From Cytophagales bacterium (GTDB lineage: Bacteria > Bacteroidota > Bacteroidia > Cytophagales > UBA9547): 33,910 nt of DNA. Location of the stretch: contig JANYCH010000199.1 in assembly GCA_025360395.1 (NCBI GenBank), forward strand, positions 1 through 33,910, in the 5' to 3' direction. This document shows, piece by piece, positions 1 to 11,583 of the stretch. Every line of letters starts with the position of its first letter. Within the stretch, counting starts at the first letter, position 1. A program made the translations under genes and the position numbers. Below the pieces are notes generated by a model. It was not told where the DNA came from, did no database searches, and saw only the letters and a program-made list of their open reading frames with translations.

Positions 1-127
1 TACTTATATCTTTTCAACAATTGAGAATGTGTTAATTTCTTTTGGGAAAAGGAATAAGAGCTACAAATTAAAATCAAGATTACCAGGTATGCTTTTTTCA
101 TAAGGTTAAATAAGAAGTATTATAAAT

Positions 128-1114
128 TCATGCTGGCTGTAAAAAATTGTTACTTATTTCATCAAGTATTTCACAAACGCCTTCATAAGTTTTTGCTTCA
201 ACTAATTGTAGCCTATATGGTTTAAAATCGGGAATTCCTTTAAAATAATTGGTGTAATGTGGTCTCATTTCAAAAATACCTGTTATAGGGCCTTTCCATT
301 TTATAGAAAATTCAAGATGTTTCTTAACGGTTCTTACCCTTTCTTCCATATCTGGAACCGGAACTAAAGTACCATCTCTAAAAAAAGATTTTATTTCTTT
401 AAAAATCCAGGGATAACCAATTGCCGCCCTTCCAATCATGAGTCCATCAACTCCATAGCGATTTTTATATTCCAGGGCTTTTTGTGGTGAATCTATATCT
501 CCGTTTCCAAATACAGGAATTCTGAAATTGGGTAAATTTTTAACATCAGCAATTAAACTCCAATCAGCCTCTCCCTTGTACATTTGTGCCCTGGTCCTAC
601 CATGTATGGTAAGTGCACTTATTCCAACATCGTATAGTCTCTGAGCAGCTTCAATAACATTTTTGGTACTATCATCCCATCCTAATCTGGTCTTAACAGT
701 AACAGGACGTTTACATATTTTAACAATTTCGGAAGTAATTTGCTGCATTTTAGGTAAATCGCGCAGTAAACCGGCACCTGCTCCTTTGCATGCAACATTT
801 TTTACTGGGCATCCGTAGTTAATATCAACAAGGTCGGGATTACATTCGTCTGCTATTCGAGCAGCTTCCCTCATAACATCCACTTTATCACCAAATATCT
901 GGATCCCAAGTGGCCTTTCATATTCGTAAAAATCTAATTTATGCGTGCTTTTAAAAGCATTTCTGGTTAATCCTTCTGAAGAAATAAATTCGGTATACAT
1001 CAAGTCGGCACCGTTCTCTTTGCAGACAGCCCTAAATGGAGGGTCACTAACATCTTCCATTGGCGCCAACAAAAGAGGAAATTCTCCTAACTCGACTTCT
1101 CTGATTTTTACCAT
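128..1114 (-). CDS. dusB: tRNA-dihydrouridine synthase (DusB-like)
   Basis: 328 aa ORF with DUS motifs: LAPMEDVSDPPFR, DINYGCPVKNVACKGAGAGLL, TVKTRLGWDD, ALTIHGRTRAQMYKGEADW, GNGDI, GLMIGRAAIGYPWIF. Confidence 0.95.
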   Translation of the reverse strand: MVKIREVELGEFPLLLAPMEDVSDPPFRAVCKENGADLMYTEFISSEGLTRNAFKSTHKLDFYEYERPLGIQIFGDKVDVMREAARIADECNPDLVDINYGCPVKNVACKGAGAGLLRDLPKMQQITSEIVKICKRPVTVKTRLGWDDSTKNVIEAAQRLYDVGISALTIHGRTRAQMYKGEADWSLIADVKNLPNFRIPVFGNGDIDSPQKALEYKNRYGVDGLMIGRAAIGYPWIFKEIKSFFRDGTLVPVPDMEERVRTVKKHLEFSIKWKGPITGIFEMRPHYTNYFKGIPDFKPYRLQLVEAKTYEGVCEILDEISNNFLQPA

Positions 1115-1141
1115 TCACTTCAATTCAAACCTAAATATAAA

Positions 1142-1163
1142 AAAAAGGGCCTTAGCCCTTTTT
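1142..1163 (-). terminator. Rho-independent (bidirectional-looking) terminator downstream of the response regulator gene
   Basis: aaaaagggc-ctta-gcccttttt: 9-bp stem with 4-nt loop, flanked by A/T runs, in the gap between dusB and the LuxR-type regulator. Confidence 0.7.
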
Positions 1164-1186
1164 AATTAGTTGCTTTTAAATAATAA

Positions 1187-1825
1187 TTAATTGCTAAACA
1201 TCATATTATCGTGAACATATTTCAATAACTCAGCAACGTTTTTTATCCTAAGTTTCCTGAAAATATTAGTCCTGTGAGATTCTACAGTTTTTAGACTGAT
1301 GAACATCCTTTCAGAAATTTCTTTATTTGTAAGACCGTCCTGAATTAATTTAATGATTTCAATTTCTCTCTTTGAAAGATGTTTCCTCGAAACACCGGTC
1401 GCATCAACCATTTGTGCTTTTCTTTGAATCAAATCTTTTGATAAATATTCTTTACCACTTTGAACAAGATTAATGGCTTCAAAAAGTTCTTCTTTAGGAG
1501 AGTTCTTAGTCAGATAACCTGAAACACCCATTGTAAAAAGCTTTTTCACATAGGCTATCTCAGTTTGCACTGAAAGTATTATTATTTTTATCCAGGGAAA
1601 ACGATTCCTGATCACCGAAGTAGCTTCAACACCATTCATTTCTGGCATGAAGATATCCATCAATATAATATCGGTTTTTACTTTTTCAAGTACTGTTATT
1701 AAATCTTTACCATTTGTTGCCTCCCCTACTATCTCAAAATTTTTGTTTTCAGAAAGCAACAATTCCATTGCTTTTCTAATCATTAAGTGGTCTTCAGCTA
1801 GAACTATCCTTATTTTACTACTCAT
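1187..1825 (-). CDS. NarL/FixJ (LuxR-type) response regulator
   Basis: REC domain (VLAEDHLMIRKAMELLL, DIILMDIFMPEMNGVEA) followed by a LuxR HTH (LSKREIEIIKLIQDGLTNKEISERMFISLKTVESHRTNIFRKL). Confidence 0.92.
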   Translation of the reverse strand: MSSKIRIVLAEDHLMIRKAMELLLSENKNFEIVGEATNGKDLITVLEKVKTDIILMDIFMPEMNGVEATSVIRNRFPWIKIIILSVQTEIAYVKKLFTMGVSGYLTKNSPKEELFEAINLVQSGKEYLSKDLIQRKAQMVDATGVSRKHLSKREIEIIKLIQDGLTNKEISERMFISLKTVESHRTNIFRKLRIKNVAELLKYVHDNMMFSN

Positions 1826-1914
1826 AATTATTCAGTTGCACCTTAAAATTTAACGTATTTTTTTACTAAAAAGTTGCATTTTTTTAATTGTAAGTAGTTT
1901 GCTTTGTCAGGCTA

Positions 1915-4182
1915 TTATTTAGAAACTGAGGCTCTTATGATATTCAATGCCCCACCTGCTTTAAACCATTCTATTTGTTGATCGTTGTAACTGTGATTTA
2001 CCAGGATATCATCTGAAGAACCATCTTTATGATGGAGAACAACGGTAAGGGATACACCTGGTGCGAAACTAGTCAAGCCAACTATATCAATAACATCATC
2101 TTCCAGTATTTTGTTATAATCATCCTTATTTGCAAAAGTAAGGGCTAACATACCTTGTTTTTTAAGGTTTGTTTCATGTATCCTTGCAAAGGATTTGACT
2201 AAAACTGCCCTAACACCAAGATGCCTTGGTTCCATTGCAGCATGCTCTCTTGAAGAACCCTCACCGTAATTTTCGTCACCTACCACTATAGTACCAATTC
2301 TTTCAGCTTTGTATTGCCTTTGTACTTTAGGCACCGGCTCGTATACACCTTTCAATTGATTTTTTACACTATCTGATTTATCATTGAAGTAGTTGATTGC
2401 TCCAATGAGCATATTATTTGAAATATTATCAAGGTGGCCTCTATATTTCAACCAAGGCCCTGCCATTGAAATATGATCAGTAGTACATTTACCTTTAGCC
2501 TTAATTAACAACCTAAGACCTTTAAGGTCTACTCCTTCCCAAGCCGGGAAAGGATCAAGTAACTGAAGTCTGTCTGAAGTAGGTGAAACTGCTACCTGAA
2601 TGTGGCTGCCATCTTCTGAAGGCGCCTGAAAACCAGCATCTTCAACAGCAAAACCATTTACTGGAAGTTCATATCCTTTCGGCGGGTCCAACTTAACTTT
2701 TTCTCCGCTCTCATTTGTAAGATAATCCGTCAATGGATTAAATCCTAAATCTCCAGCTATTGCTAAGGCAGTTACTAGTTCTGGAGAAGCAACAAAAGCA
2801 TAAGTATTTGGGTTACCATCTGCTCTTTTAGCAAAATTCCTATTAAAAGAATGTACAATAGTATTTTTCTCCTCTTTTTCAGCACCTACCCTTGCCCACA
2901 TCCCAATACAGGGCCCACATGCGTTTGCAAAAACTTTAGCACCAATTTTATTAAAAATATTTAAATACCCATCTCTCTCAATTGTAAATCTTACTTGCTC
3001 AGATCCGGGGGTGATAGTGAATTCGGCTTTAGTTTTCAATCCTTTTGCGGCTACTTGTTCTGCAAGTGAGGCAGCTCTCGAAATATCTTCATAAGAAGAA
3101 TTTGTACAAGAACCGATCAAACCAACTTCGATTTTTAAAGGCCAGCCATGTTTTAGTGCTTCTTCTTTTACTTTTGAAATAGGAGTAGCAAGATCTGGTG
3201 AAAATGGGCCGTTTAAATGTGGCTCCAATGTATTTAAATCAATTTCAATAACCTGGTCAAAGTATTTTGTAGGATCATTATATACCTCAGGATCAGCATT
3301 TAAGAATTCTTTAATAGAGTTTGCCAGGTCTGCAATATCTGCCCTATTAGTTGAGCGCAAATATCTTTCCATACTTTCATCATAACCGAAGGTGGAAGTT
3401 GTGGCACCCACTTCTGCCCCCATATTTGAAATGGTTCCCTTTCCTGTACAACTCATGGAGGTAACTCCTTCACCAAAATATTCAATAATGCATCCTGTAC
3501 CGCCTTTTACTGTCAGTATTCCAGCAACTTTTAAAATTACATCTTTAGGGGCTGTCCATCCGCTTAGTTTACCAGTAAGTTTAACCCCTATCAGCTTCGG
3601 CCATTTTAACTCCCACGGAAGTCCTGCCATCACATCACACGCATCTGCACCACCAACCCCGATAGCTATCATTCCAAGACCACCTGCATTTACAGTATGG
3701 GAATCTGTGCCTATCATTAATCCACCTGGAAATGCATAATTTTCAAGCACAACCTGGTGAATTATTCCTGCCCCTGCTTTCCAAAAACCTATTCCATATT
3801 TATCAGATACGGAAGACAAGAAGTTATATACTTCTTTATTTTCAAGTTCTGCTTTAGTTAAATCTTCTGAAGATCCTACTTTAGCTGTAATCAAATGGTC
3901 GCAATGGACAGTAGAAGGAACTGCTACCTTTGGCCTGCCAGCCTGCATAAATTGTAATAATGCCATTTGAGCAGTGGCATCTTGCATGGCGACCCTGTCA
4001 GGTTTAAAATCAACATAGGATTTTCCTCTTTCATATATTCGGGAAGCATTACCTTCGTCCAAATGTGAATAAAGAATTTTTTCAGTTAAGGTTAACGGTC
4101 TTCCTAGAATATTACGTGCTGCTTGAACACGTTGAGGCATACGTGAGTAAACCCCTTTTATCATTTCAATATCAAACGCCAT
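1915..4182 (-). CDS. acnA: aconitate hydratase
   Basis: 755 aa; aconitase motifs: [95 protein letters not shown]. Confidence 0.95.
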   Translation of the reverse strand: MAFDIEMIKGVYSRMPQRVQAARNILGRPLTLTEKILYSHLDEGNASRIYERGKSYVDFKPDRVAMQDATAQMALLQFMQAGRPKVAVPSTVHCDHLITAKVGSSEDLTKAELENKEVYNFLSSVSDKYGIGFWKAGAGIIHQVVLENYAFPGGLMIGTDSHTVNAGGLGMIAIGVGGADACDVMAGLPWELKWPKLIGVKLTGKLSGWTAPKDVILKVAGILTVKGGTGCIIEYFGEGVTSMSCTGKGTISNMGAEVGATTSTFGYDESMERYLRSTNRADIADLANSIKEFLNADPEVYNDPTKYFDQVIEIDLNTLEPHLNGPFSPDLATPISKVKEEALKHGWPLKIEVGLIGSCTNSSYEDISRAASLAEQVAAKGLKTKAEFTITPGSEQVRFTIERDGYLNIFNKIGAKVFANACGPCIGMWARVGAEKEEKNTIVHSFNRNFAKRADGNPNTYAFVASPELVTALAIAGDLGFNPLTDYLTNESGEKVKLDPPKGYELPVNGFAVEDAGFQAPSEDGSHIQVAVSPTSDRLQLLDPFPAWEGVDLKGLRLLIKAKGKCTTDHISMAGPWLKYRGHLDNISNNMLIGAINYFNDKSDSVKNQLKGVYEPVPKVQRQYKAERIGTIVVGDENYGEGSSREHAAMEPRHLGVRAVLVKSFARIHETNLKKQGMLALTFANKDDYNKILEDDVIDIVGLTSFAPGVSLTVVLHHKDGSSDDILVNHSYNDQQIEWFKAGGALNIIRASVSK

Positions 4183-4396
4183 GTCTGAAGGTGTGTTTAA
4201 TGTAAATCATTTCTACGCGCAATTTATAATAATTAGCTTACAATTGAATAATGTAAGACACAGAAAGCAATTTCCATACTAATTTTATACAAAAATGCTA
4301 TATAAACAATGTAATCAACAAGGCAATTTTGTTATTAATTGTTTTTTAATTTCAGAATATACAATTTTGAATTGCCTGATATCAATAGTATCTAAA

Positions 4397-5173
4397 ATGA
4401 ATCTTTTAAAAATATTTTTCTTCAGTTCTTTGTTGATATCTCAAACTTATGCAGGGGAACTTACAGTAGTGGGAGAATATCATGGAAAAAATATTTATGT
4501 CCAAAATCCTTATTCTTTAGAAAAAAATGAATACTGTGTTCAGGAAGTTTATTTGAATAATGAAATATTAAAAACTCCTTTTAAAAGCAGCGCATTTGAA
4601 ATTGACTTATCAACACTGCCACTTCATAGTCAGGTCATTATAAGAATCTTATTTAAAGATGATTGTAAGCCTAAAATTTTAAATTTAAACGTAATTAAAA
4701 CACATGTAAAGTTTCATTTTTCAGACTTCACTATTGATGATGAAAAACTTTCATGGAGCACTACCGGTGAAAAAGTTCCTGGTAAATTTTTCATTGAGAA
4801 AACAATGCATAATTCCTGGGTAGTAATAAAAGAAATTGAATCGAATGGAGGCTTAGGCCTAAACCATTACTCTATTGAAGAAATTCACCATTCCGGATCA
4901 AATAAATATAGAATTAAATTTAAAGAAGGCCTTGATCATTTTCAATATTCAAAAGTCATAGAATATCATTCAAAAAAGAAAGCTATTACATTTTCTCCCA
5001 AAAAGCCCTCCGATATTATAAAATTCAGTGATACAACAGATTACGAAGTTGTAAATTTGCAAGGAAATTCTCTTCTGAAAGGCAGGGGAAATTCTGTCAA
5101 TGTTTCAACAATTACACCTGGTATATACTATCTAAACCTGGATAACAGAACAGAAAAAATTATAAAACGTTAA
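4397..5173 (+). CDS. hypothetical secreted protein with a probable T9SS C-terminal sorting domain
   Basis: The internal ATG at 4397 gives a good signal peptide (MNLLKIFFFSSLLISQTYAG). The C-terminus (YEVVNLQGNSLLKGRGNSVNVSTITPGIYYLNLDNRTEKIIKR) resembles type A T9SS tails. Confidence 0.7.
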   Translation: MNLLKIFFFSSLLISQTYAGELTVVGEYHGKNIYVQNPYSLEKNEYCVQEVYLNNEILKTPFKSSAFEIDLSTLPLHSQVIIRILFKDDCKPKILNLNVIKTHVKFHFSDFTIDDEKLSWSTTGEKVPGKFFIEKTMHNSWVVIKEIESNGGLGLNHYSIEEIHHSGSNKYRIKFKEGLDHFQYSKVIEYHSKKKAITFSPKKPSDIIKFSDTTDYEVVNLQGNSLLKGRGNSVNVSTITPGIYYLNLDNRTEKIIKR

Positions 5174-6188
5174 CTTTTTCATTTAGGATCTTAAAAAAAA
5201 CCTCTCTCCCTGACAAAAACTCAATATTAATAGGAAGATAGAAAACCGGAATTAGCAATAATTCCTTTTTCCAAACTTTTAACCTTGCAAAATCCTTTTC
5301 TGTGGTTAAGACTGGTAAATTATTTTTTTTCATTTCTGAAATATCTGAAAGAGAAAATTCGTAGTGATCGTTATAAACGAATTTTGAAGAAATTAAATAC
5401 TCCTTTTCACAATGTGATATAAACGGGCCAGGGTTATCTATCCCGCAAATGAGGTTAAATCTTTTCGGAATTTCATTGCAAGTTCCTAGTCCCAGTAAAG
5501 GGTTGGAATACTTAATTTTAGTATAAAATATTGGGGTGCTAATTCTTGCATATTTATTTATTTTTACTTCTATTTTTTTCCTGTCGTTCTGATTTAATGT
5601 TTCCGGACATTTGGAAACAACAACAATATCAGCCCTTCTAGCTCCTGTTCTCGATTCTCTTAACCTGCCAAATGGCAAGAGAAAGTCATCATAAAAAGGT
5701 CTGTTAAATTCTGTAAGTAAAATATTGATTTTTGATGTTAATGGCCGATGCTGAAATGCGTCGTCTAACAATATAATCTCAGTGTCGCTATTCTTTTGTA
5801 GTATAGACTTAATACCATGGGGACGCTTTTCATCAACATACACATTAATACTGTCCTTGAACTTAGCGAAATATTGCAAGGGTTCATCTCCAATATCCTG
5901 TGAGGTACTTTTTTCATTCGCAACCACAAAACCTTTGGTCTTCCTTCCATATCCTCTGCTTAAAATGCTGATTTTCCACCCGGAGCTTTTATATTCATTA
6001 ATTAAAAATTCAATAAAAGGAGTTTTACCAGTCCCTCCCACTCTTAAATTTCCAATGCAAATGATCGGAACATCAAAAGATTCTGATTTTAAAAAACCTA
6101 TATCAAAAAGGAAATTTCGTAAAAAGGTAATTGCATTATAAAGGCATGCAAAAGGAAATAATAATAAAGACAGTATTTTCAAGGGCAT
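5160..6188 (-). CDS. lpxK: tetraacyldisaccharide 4'-kinase
   Basis: P-loop IGNLRVGGTGKTPFIEFLI, LSRGYGRKTKGF, VGDEP-like IGDEPLQYFAKF, LLDDAFQHRPL. Confidence 0.93.
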   Translation of the reverse strand: MPLKILSLLLFPFACLYNAITFLRNFLFDIGFLKSESFDVPIICIGNLRVGGTGKTPFIEFLINEYKSSGWKISILSRGYGRKTKGFVVANEKSTSQDIGDEPLQYFAKFKDSINVYVDEKRPHGIKSILQKNSDTEIILLDDAFQHRPLTSKINILLTEFNRPFYDDFLLPFGRLRESRTGARRADIVVVSKCPETLNQNDRKKIEVKINKYARISTPIFYTKIKYSNPLLGLGTCNEIPKRFNLICGIDNPGPFISHCEKEYLISSKFVYNDHYEFSLSDISEMKKNNLPVLTTEKDFARLKVWKKELLLIPVFYLPINIEFLSGREVFFKILNEKVNVL

Positions 6189-6249
6189 TATATATAGTAA
6201 GAGACCAAAATAAGAGAAATTATTGTGTTAATAATTAGAAAAATGTTTA

Positions 6250-6257
6250 TAAATTTG
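6250..6257 (+). promoter_or_regulatory. Bacteroidetes-type -7 element (TAAATTTG) for the DUF177-rpmF-plsX-fabH operon
   Basis: TAnnTTTG match 20 nt upstream of the first CDS. The upstream TTG spacing is not ideal. Confidence 0.4.
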
Positions 6258-6277
6258 CGACCTTATTTTCAAAGTCG

Positions 6278-6808
6278 TTGAAAGGGTTGAAAAATTTAGT
6301 GATAGAAATCTTCCAGCTTAAGGCAGGCATACATCACTATGACTTTGAAATAAAAGATTCGTTCTTTCAATTGATGGGTACTTCTCTTATTGAGAAAGGA
6401 AATTTAAGGGCTGAAGTGATTCTGGATAAGAACACCGACTTCTTTAAATTGAATTTTCTAATTAAAGGTCATGTAAATTTAACATGCGATCGTTCGTTAG
6501 AAGAGTTTGAACAATATATAGACTTAAATAAAAGTCTGATTATCAGGTATGGGGAAAAAACGGAAGAAGTTAGTGATGATTTAGAAACCATTACGTCTGA
6601 CACTTTGACCATTGATCTTGGAAGATATATTTATGAATATATCGGACTTGAAATACCATATAAGAAGTTACACCCACGGTTTAGGGAGCAAGTTTCTTCA
6701 AGTGACCAGGATCCACTGGTTTACCAAACAGAAACTTACAAAAAAAGTGATTTAGAGGATGATATTGATCCTCGTTGGAAAGCATTATTGAAACTTAAGG
6801 ATAATTAA
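6278..6808 (+). CDS. DUF177 (YceD-like) protein
   Basis: 176 aa ORF (TTG start) immediately upstream of rpmF, the usual YceD/DUF177 position. Internal motif [15 protein letters not shown]. Confidence 0.8.
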   Translation: MKGLKNLVIEIFQLKAGIHHYDFEIKDSFFQLMGTSLIEKGNLRAEVILDKNTDFFKLNFLIKGHVNLTCDRSLEEFEQYIDLNKSLIIRYGEKTEEVSDDLETITSDTLTIDLGRYIYEYIGLEIPYKKLHPRFREQVSSSDQDPLVYQTETYKKSDLEDDIDPRWKALLKLKDN

Positions 6809-6822
6809 AAAGAAAATTAAAA

Positions 6823-7014
6823 ATGGCACATCCCAAGCATAGAACCTCTAAAGCAAAAAGAGATAAAAGAAGGAGCCATCACAAAATAGCTGACAAAGCT
6901 ATTGCGATATGTCCAACAACAGGTATGCCACATCTTTATCATAGAGCTCATTGGCACGAAGGTAAGCTTTACTACAAAGGCAAAGTAGTAATTGATAAAA
7001 CACCGACTGTTTAA
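6823..7014 (+). CDS. rpmF: 50S ribosomal protein L32
   Basis: 63 aa [22 protein letters not shown], typical L32 N-terminus. Confidence 0.95.
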   Translation: MAHPKHRTSKAKRDKRRSHHKIADKAIAICPTTGMPHLYHRAHWHEGKLYYKGKVVIDKTPTV

Positions 7015-7026
7015 CCTGGTCAATTC

Positions 7027-7977
7027 ATGAGAATTGCAGTAGATGCGATGGGCGGGGACAATGCTCCTGACCTCGTTATTGAAGGAGCTATTTTAGCAAG
7101 CAAAGAATTAGCTTCAGAAACTAAACTAATTCTAATTGGAGATGAAACGATAATCACTTCAATTTTGAATAAAAATGGTGGTAAACCTTCCAATATTGAA
7201 GTTGTTCACGCTTCAGAAACTGTTGGTATGGACGAACATCCTACCAAAGCTATATCCCAAAAAAAGGATTCGAGTATCATTGTAGGATACCAGCTTTTAG
7301 CTTCCAAACAAGCAGATTTATTCTGTAGTGCTGGCAATACCGGTGCAATGCTAGTTGGAGCCATGTTTACAATTAAACCAATAGAAGGTGTCTTACGCCC
7401 AGGTATTGCTGGTTTTATTCCGCAAATATCCGGCAGATACGGAATCCTAATGGATGTTGGGGCTAATACTGACTGTAAACCGGAAGTTTTAGTCCAGTTT
7501 GCAGAAATGGCAAGCATTTTTGCTACAGATCTTTATCAAATTGAAAAACCCAGAGTTGGTTTAATAAATGTAGGAGAGGAAGAGCAAAAGGGTTCCTTGC
7601 TAACACAGGCCACTTATCAACTGCTAAAAGTTAATCCCAATATAAATTTCGTTGGCAATCTCGAAGGAAGAGATATCTACAGCGATAAGGTTGATGTAAT
7701 GGTTTGTGATGGCTTTGTAGGAAATGTTATCCTTAAAGCATCAGAAGGGATTTATCCTTTATTAAAGAAAAGAAATTTTACAGATGCCTTTATAGACATG
7801 TTTCATTGGGAAACTGTTGGTGGCAGTCCTATTTTAGGTGTTAACGGCGATGTTGTTATTGGCCATGGGTCATCTGGCAAGATGGCAATCAAAAACATGA
7901 TTTTGCTCTCTCAAAATCTCGCAAAATCTGAAATATCAAAAAAAATCAAAAACGCTTACAGTAAAGTAAGTTCTTAG
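7027..7977 (+). CDS. plsX: phosphate acyltransferase PlsX
   Basis: MRIAVDAMGGDNAPDLVIEG, SAGNTGAMLVGAMF, DVGANTDCKPE, CDGFVGNVILK. Confidence 0.96.
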   Translation: MRIAVDAMGGDNAPDLVIEGAILASKELASETKLILIGDETIITSILNKNGGKPSNIEVVHASETVGMDEHPTKAISQKKDSSIIVGYQLLASKQADLFCSAGNTGAMLVGAMFTIKPIEGVLRPGIAGFIPQISGRYGILMDVGANTDCKPEVLVQFAEMASIFATDLYQIEKPRVGLINVGEEEQKGSLLTQATYQLLKVNPNINFVGNLEGRDIYSDKVDVMVCDGFVGNVILKASEGIYPLLKKRNFTDAFIDMFHWETVGGSPILGVNGDVVIGHGSSGKMAIKNMILLSQNLAKSEISKKIKNAYSKVSS

Positions 7978-7985
7978 CTACGCTA

Positions 7986-8984
7986 ATGTCAAAAAAAATC
8001 CGAGCAGCCATTACTGGAGTTGGAGGCCATGTTCCTGATTATATTCTTACGAATAAGGAATTGGAGAAAATGGTTGATACAAATGACGAGTGGATAACCT
8101 CCCGTACAGGCGTTAAAGAAAGACATATCTTAAAAGGCGATGGGATGGGAACATCTCATATGGGTGAAAAAGCAGTAAGAGATCTCCTTAGGAAGACTAA
8201 TACTGACCCAATGGAGATCGACATGATTTTATGTGCTACAGCTACACCAGATTATATTTTCCCTGCAACAGCCAATTTGATTTGCGATATGGTTGGAGCA
8301 AAGAATGCTTTTAGTTTTGATCTGCAAGCAGCCTGTTCTGGGTTTCTTTATGGGCTTGTCACAGCCCAACAATTTATAGAAACAGGCAAATACAAAAAAA
8401 TTATTGTTGTAGGGGCCGATAAGATGTCTTCTATTATTGACTACACTGACCGTAAAACCTGCATTATTTTTGGGGATGGGGCAGCAGCAGTTATGCTTGA
8501 ACCAGATGAATCTGGGAATGGAATTCAAGATAGTATTTTAAGAACTGATGGATCGGGCTTACCTTATCTTCACCTAAAAGCAGGAGGAAGCAGAAAACCA
8601 GCTTCTTTAGAAACTATACAAAACCGAGAACATTACGTTTTTCAGGAAGGTGCGACTGTATTTAAATTTGCCGTTACAAACATGGCAGGCGTTGCTGCAG
8701 AAATCATGGTAAGAAACAATCTTTCTTCGGACGATGTGGATTATCTTGTTCCACATCAGGCAAATAAAAGGATTATAGACGCTACAGCAGAAAGAATGGG
8801 TGTTGGCGAAGACAAGGTGTTAGTAAATATTGAAAAATACGGAAATACTACCGCAGCTACAATTCCACTTGTGTTGTGGGATTTTGAAAAAAACTTTAAA
8901 AAAGGCGATAATTTAATTTTAGCTGCATTTGGAGGAGGTTTTACATGGGGATCCTGCTATTTAAAATGGGCTTATAATTCTTAA
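7986..8984 (+). CDS. fabH: beta-ketoacyl-ACP synthase III
   Basis: ITGVGGHVPDYILTNKELE, WITSRTGVKERHI, DLQAACSGFLYGL, VPHQANKRIIDA, YGNTTAATIPL. Confidence 0.96.
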   Translation: MSKKIRAAITGVGGHVPDYILTNKELEKMVDTNDEWITSRTGVKERHILKGDGMGTSHMGEKAVRDLLRKTNTDPMEIDMILCATATPDYIFPATANLICDMVGAKNAFSFDLQAACSGFLYGLVTAQQFIETGKYKKIIVVGADKMSSIIDYTDRKTCIIFGDGAAAVMLEPDESGNGIQDSILRTDGSGLPYLHLKAGGSRKPASLETIQNREHYVFQEGATVFKFAVTNMAGVAAEIMVRNNLSSDDVDYLVPHQANKRIIDATAERMGVGEDKVLVNIEKYGNTTAATIPLVLWDFEKNFKKGDNLILAAFGGGFTWGSCYLKWAYNS

Positions 8985-8990
8985 AAATAA

Positions 8991-9554
8991 ATGGCTTCGA
9001 CAGCAGATTTTAAAACCGGTTTGTGTTTAAATTTCAAAAATGATCTTTACACAATTGTTGACTTTCAGCATGTTAAGCCTGGTAAAGGTCCTGCCTTTGT
9101 GAGAAGTAAACTGAAAAGTTTGACTACTGGCCGCGTAATAGAAAACACTTTCACTGCTGGCGAAAAAGTAGATACAGCCAGAATTGAAACACGTCCCCAC
9201 CAATATCTTTTCAAAGAAGAAAGTGGATATACTTTTATGGACAGTGAAAATTTTGAACAGGTTACTATTCCTTCAAAACTTGTATCTGGGTTTGAATTTA
9301 TGAAAGAAGGACAGGAAGTGACAATCCTGTTTCATGCTGAAACGGAAAAGGCACTTTCTTGTGAATTGCCACCTTTTGTTGCACTACAAGTGACTTATAC
9401 TGAACCAGCAGTTAAAGGAAATACGTCTTCAAATGCGATGAAATCTGCAACTCTTGAAACAGGGGCTGTAATAAACGTACCTATGTTTATTGAACAGGAT
9501 GAATGGATCAAGGTTGATACCAGAGATGGATCTTATTATGAGAGAGTAAAATAA
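8991..9554 (+). CDS. efp: translation elongation factor P
   Basis: FQHVKPGKGPAFVRSKLKSLTTGRVIENTF, YTFMDSENFEQV, GSYYERVK C-terminus. Confidence 0.96.
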   Translation: MASTADFKTGLCLNFKNDLYTIVDFQHVKPGKGPAFVRSKLKSLTTGRVIENTFTAGEKVDTARIETRPHQYLFKEESGYTFMDSENFEQVTIPSKLVSGFEFMKEGQEVTILFHAETEKALSCELPPFVALQVTYTEPAVKGNTSSNAMKSATLETGAVINVPMFIEQDEWIKVDTRDGSYYERVK

Positions 9555-9646
9555 AAGTGGTTTTTTCATTTTTTTCTAATAAACTTGAAGATTCAATAAG
9601 AAGAAATAAAATTTTGATTGACTTAATGGCTTAGCCTGACAATATT

Positions 9647-10135
9647 ATGAAACCAAAGGAAATTCAAGACCTTCTTGACTTTATTGCAAAATCCGGATTA
9701 GCAGAAGTCAGCATTGAAACAGAACAATGTAAAATTGTGGTAAAAAGAGATTCTATACAAGGCCATGCATTGCCACAAATGCATATTGCCCAACCTATTC
9801 AAAGCTTGCCAACGGCGCATCCGCATTCTTTGCCAACACACTTGCCAGCAAAAGCTAAAGAAGAAGATGTAGTACCTATTACATCAGAAGGTACTTATCT
9901 TACTATTAAATCCCCTATGATCGGTACTTTTTACCGCTCATCTAGTCCAGATTCGGATAATTTTGCAAACATAGGAGATACTATAAGTAAAGGACAGACT
10001 GTTTGTATTATCGAAGCAATGAAATTGTTTAACGAGATCGAAACAGATATAGCAGGAAGAATTGTAAAAATTCTTGTAGAAAATGCCACACCAGTTGAGT
10101 ATGACCAACCATTATTCCTTGTTGACCCGTCGTAA
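9647..10135 (+). CDS. accB: acetyl-CoA carboxylase biotin carboxyl carrier protein
   Basis: Biotinyl motif IIEAMKLFNEIE; PMIGTFYRSSSPDSDNF; His/Pro/Ala-rich linker. Confidence 0.96.
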   Translation: MKPKEIQDLLDFIAKSGLAEVSIETEQCKIVVKRDSIQGHALPQMHIAQPIQSLPTAHPHSLPTHLPAKAKEEDVVPITSEGTYLTIKSPMIGTFYRSSSPDSDNFANIGDTISKGQTVCIIEAMKLFNEIETDIAGRIVKILVENATPVEYDQPLFLVDPS

Positions 10136-10183
10136 GCCCATTTCTATTTAATTATTATTCATTATTAATCAATCATTAAGCTC

Positions 10184-11533
10184 GTGTTTAAGAAAGTATT
10201 GATTGCAAACAGGGGAGAAATTGCCTTACGGGTAATAAGAGCCTGTAAAGAAATGGGAATCAAAACGGTTGCCATATATTCTACTGCTGACAAAGCAAGT
10301 TTACATGTTAAATTTGCCGACGAGGCTGTTTGTATTGGCCCGCCATTAAGTTCTTTATCCTATTTGAGTATTCCTAATATAATTGCAGCAGCAGAAATTA
10401 CGAATGCTGATGCCATTCATCCTGGCTATGGATTTCTATCTGAAAATGCTGAATTCTCTAAAATTTGCCAGGATTATAAAATTAAATTTATAGGTCCTTC
10501 GCCGGAAATGATCAATGCGATGGGCGATAAATCCACTGCAAAGGCATATATGAAAAAGGCCGGAGTACCAACAGTTCCAGGTTCTGTAGGTCTGGTAGAA
10601 AATATTAAAGACGGCAAAAAAATTGCAAAAGACATAGGTTACCCTGTCATACTCAAAGCTACTGCGGGTGGTGGAGGTAAAGGCATGAGAATCATCAATG
10701 AAGATGCTGAATTTGATAAGGCATGGAATGATGCCAAACAAGAAGCAAGTGCTTCGTTTTCTAACGATGGGGTATATCTGGAAAAATTTGTAGTAGAACC
10801 CAGGCATATTGAAATCCAGATTTTTGGAGACAAACATGGAAATGTTGTCCATCTTTCAGAAAGAGATTGCAGTATTCAAAGAAGACATCAGAAATTGGTA
10901 GAAGAAGCTCCTTCTCCAATAATGACTGATAAATTAAGAAAAGAAATGGGAGAAGCTGCCATAAAAGGTGCTAAAGCCATTAAGTATGAAGGAGCAGGTA
11001 CGATTGAATTCCTTGTTGATAAATTCGGAAAGTTCTATTTTATGGAAATGAACACGAGGATTCAAGTTGAACACCCTGTAACCGAAGACGTAACAGACAC
11101 TGACTTGGTTAAGCAACAAATACGGGTGGCGGCAGGAGAAAAACTTTCTTTTGGGAACCTTATTCCTAAGCGTTGTTCCATGGAGGTAAGAATAAATGCA
11201 GAAGATCCAGGAAATGGTTTCAGACCTTCTGCGGGTAAAATCACCCAACTCCATTTCCCTGGAGGAAAAGGTGTACGTGTTGATTCACATATTTATGATG
11301 GGTATACAATTCCTCCTAATTATGATTCTATGGTAGCCAAACTTATTGTGACTGGTGAATCAAGGGAAGAAGTATTAAACAGGATGAAAAGAGCTTTACA
11401 GGAATTTGTTATAGAAGGTATTAAAACCACAATCCCTTTCCACTTAAAGTTGATGGATGATGCTGGTTTCAGATCTGGTAATTTCACGACAAAATATCTT
11501 GAAACTTTTGACTTTACAAGCTTGAAAGCTTGA
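10184..11533 (+). CDS. accC: acetyl-CoA carboxylase, biotin carboxylase subunit (GTG start)
   Basis: [65 protein letters not shown]. Confidence 0.97.
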   Translation: MFKKVLIANRGEIALRVIRACKEMGIKTVAIYSTADKASLHVKFADEAVCIGPPLSSLSYLSIPNIIAAAEITNADAIHPGYGFLSENAEFSKICQDYKIKFIGPSPEMINAMGDKSTAKAYMKKAGVPTVPGSVGLVENIKDGKKIAKDIGYPVILKATAGGGGKGMRIINEDAEFDKAWNDAKQEASASFSNDGVYLEKFVVEPRHIEIQIFGDKHGNVVHLSERDCSIQRRHQKLVEEAPSPIMTDKLRKEMGEAAIKGAKAIKYEGAGTIEFLVDKFGKFYFMEMNTRIQVEHPVTEDVTDTDLVKQQIRVAAGEKLSFGNLIPKRCSMEVRINAEDPGNGFRPSAGKITQLHFPGGKGVRVDSHIYDGYTIPPNYDSMVAKLIVTGESREEVLNRMKRALQEFVIEGIKTTIPFHLKLMDDAGFRSGNFTTKYLETFDFTSLKA

Positions 11534-11583
11534 TAGATGTATTGAAATATTTTAGTTACTTAGCATTTGATCAAATATCCAAC

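Noticed and set aside
3392-3739. 115-aa + strand ORF inside aconitase
   Set aside because: Antisense to a clear, well-conserved CDS; Pro/Ser-rich shadow ORF typical of reverse-frame translation.
10436-10852. 138-aa - strand ORF (and nearby - strand ORFs) within accC
   Set aside because: Overlap a strongly supported biotin carboxylase CDS; Phe/Cys-rich shadow frames.
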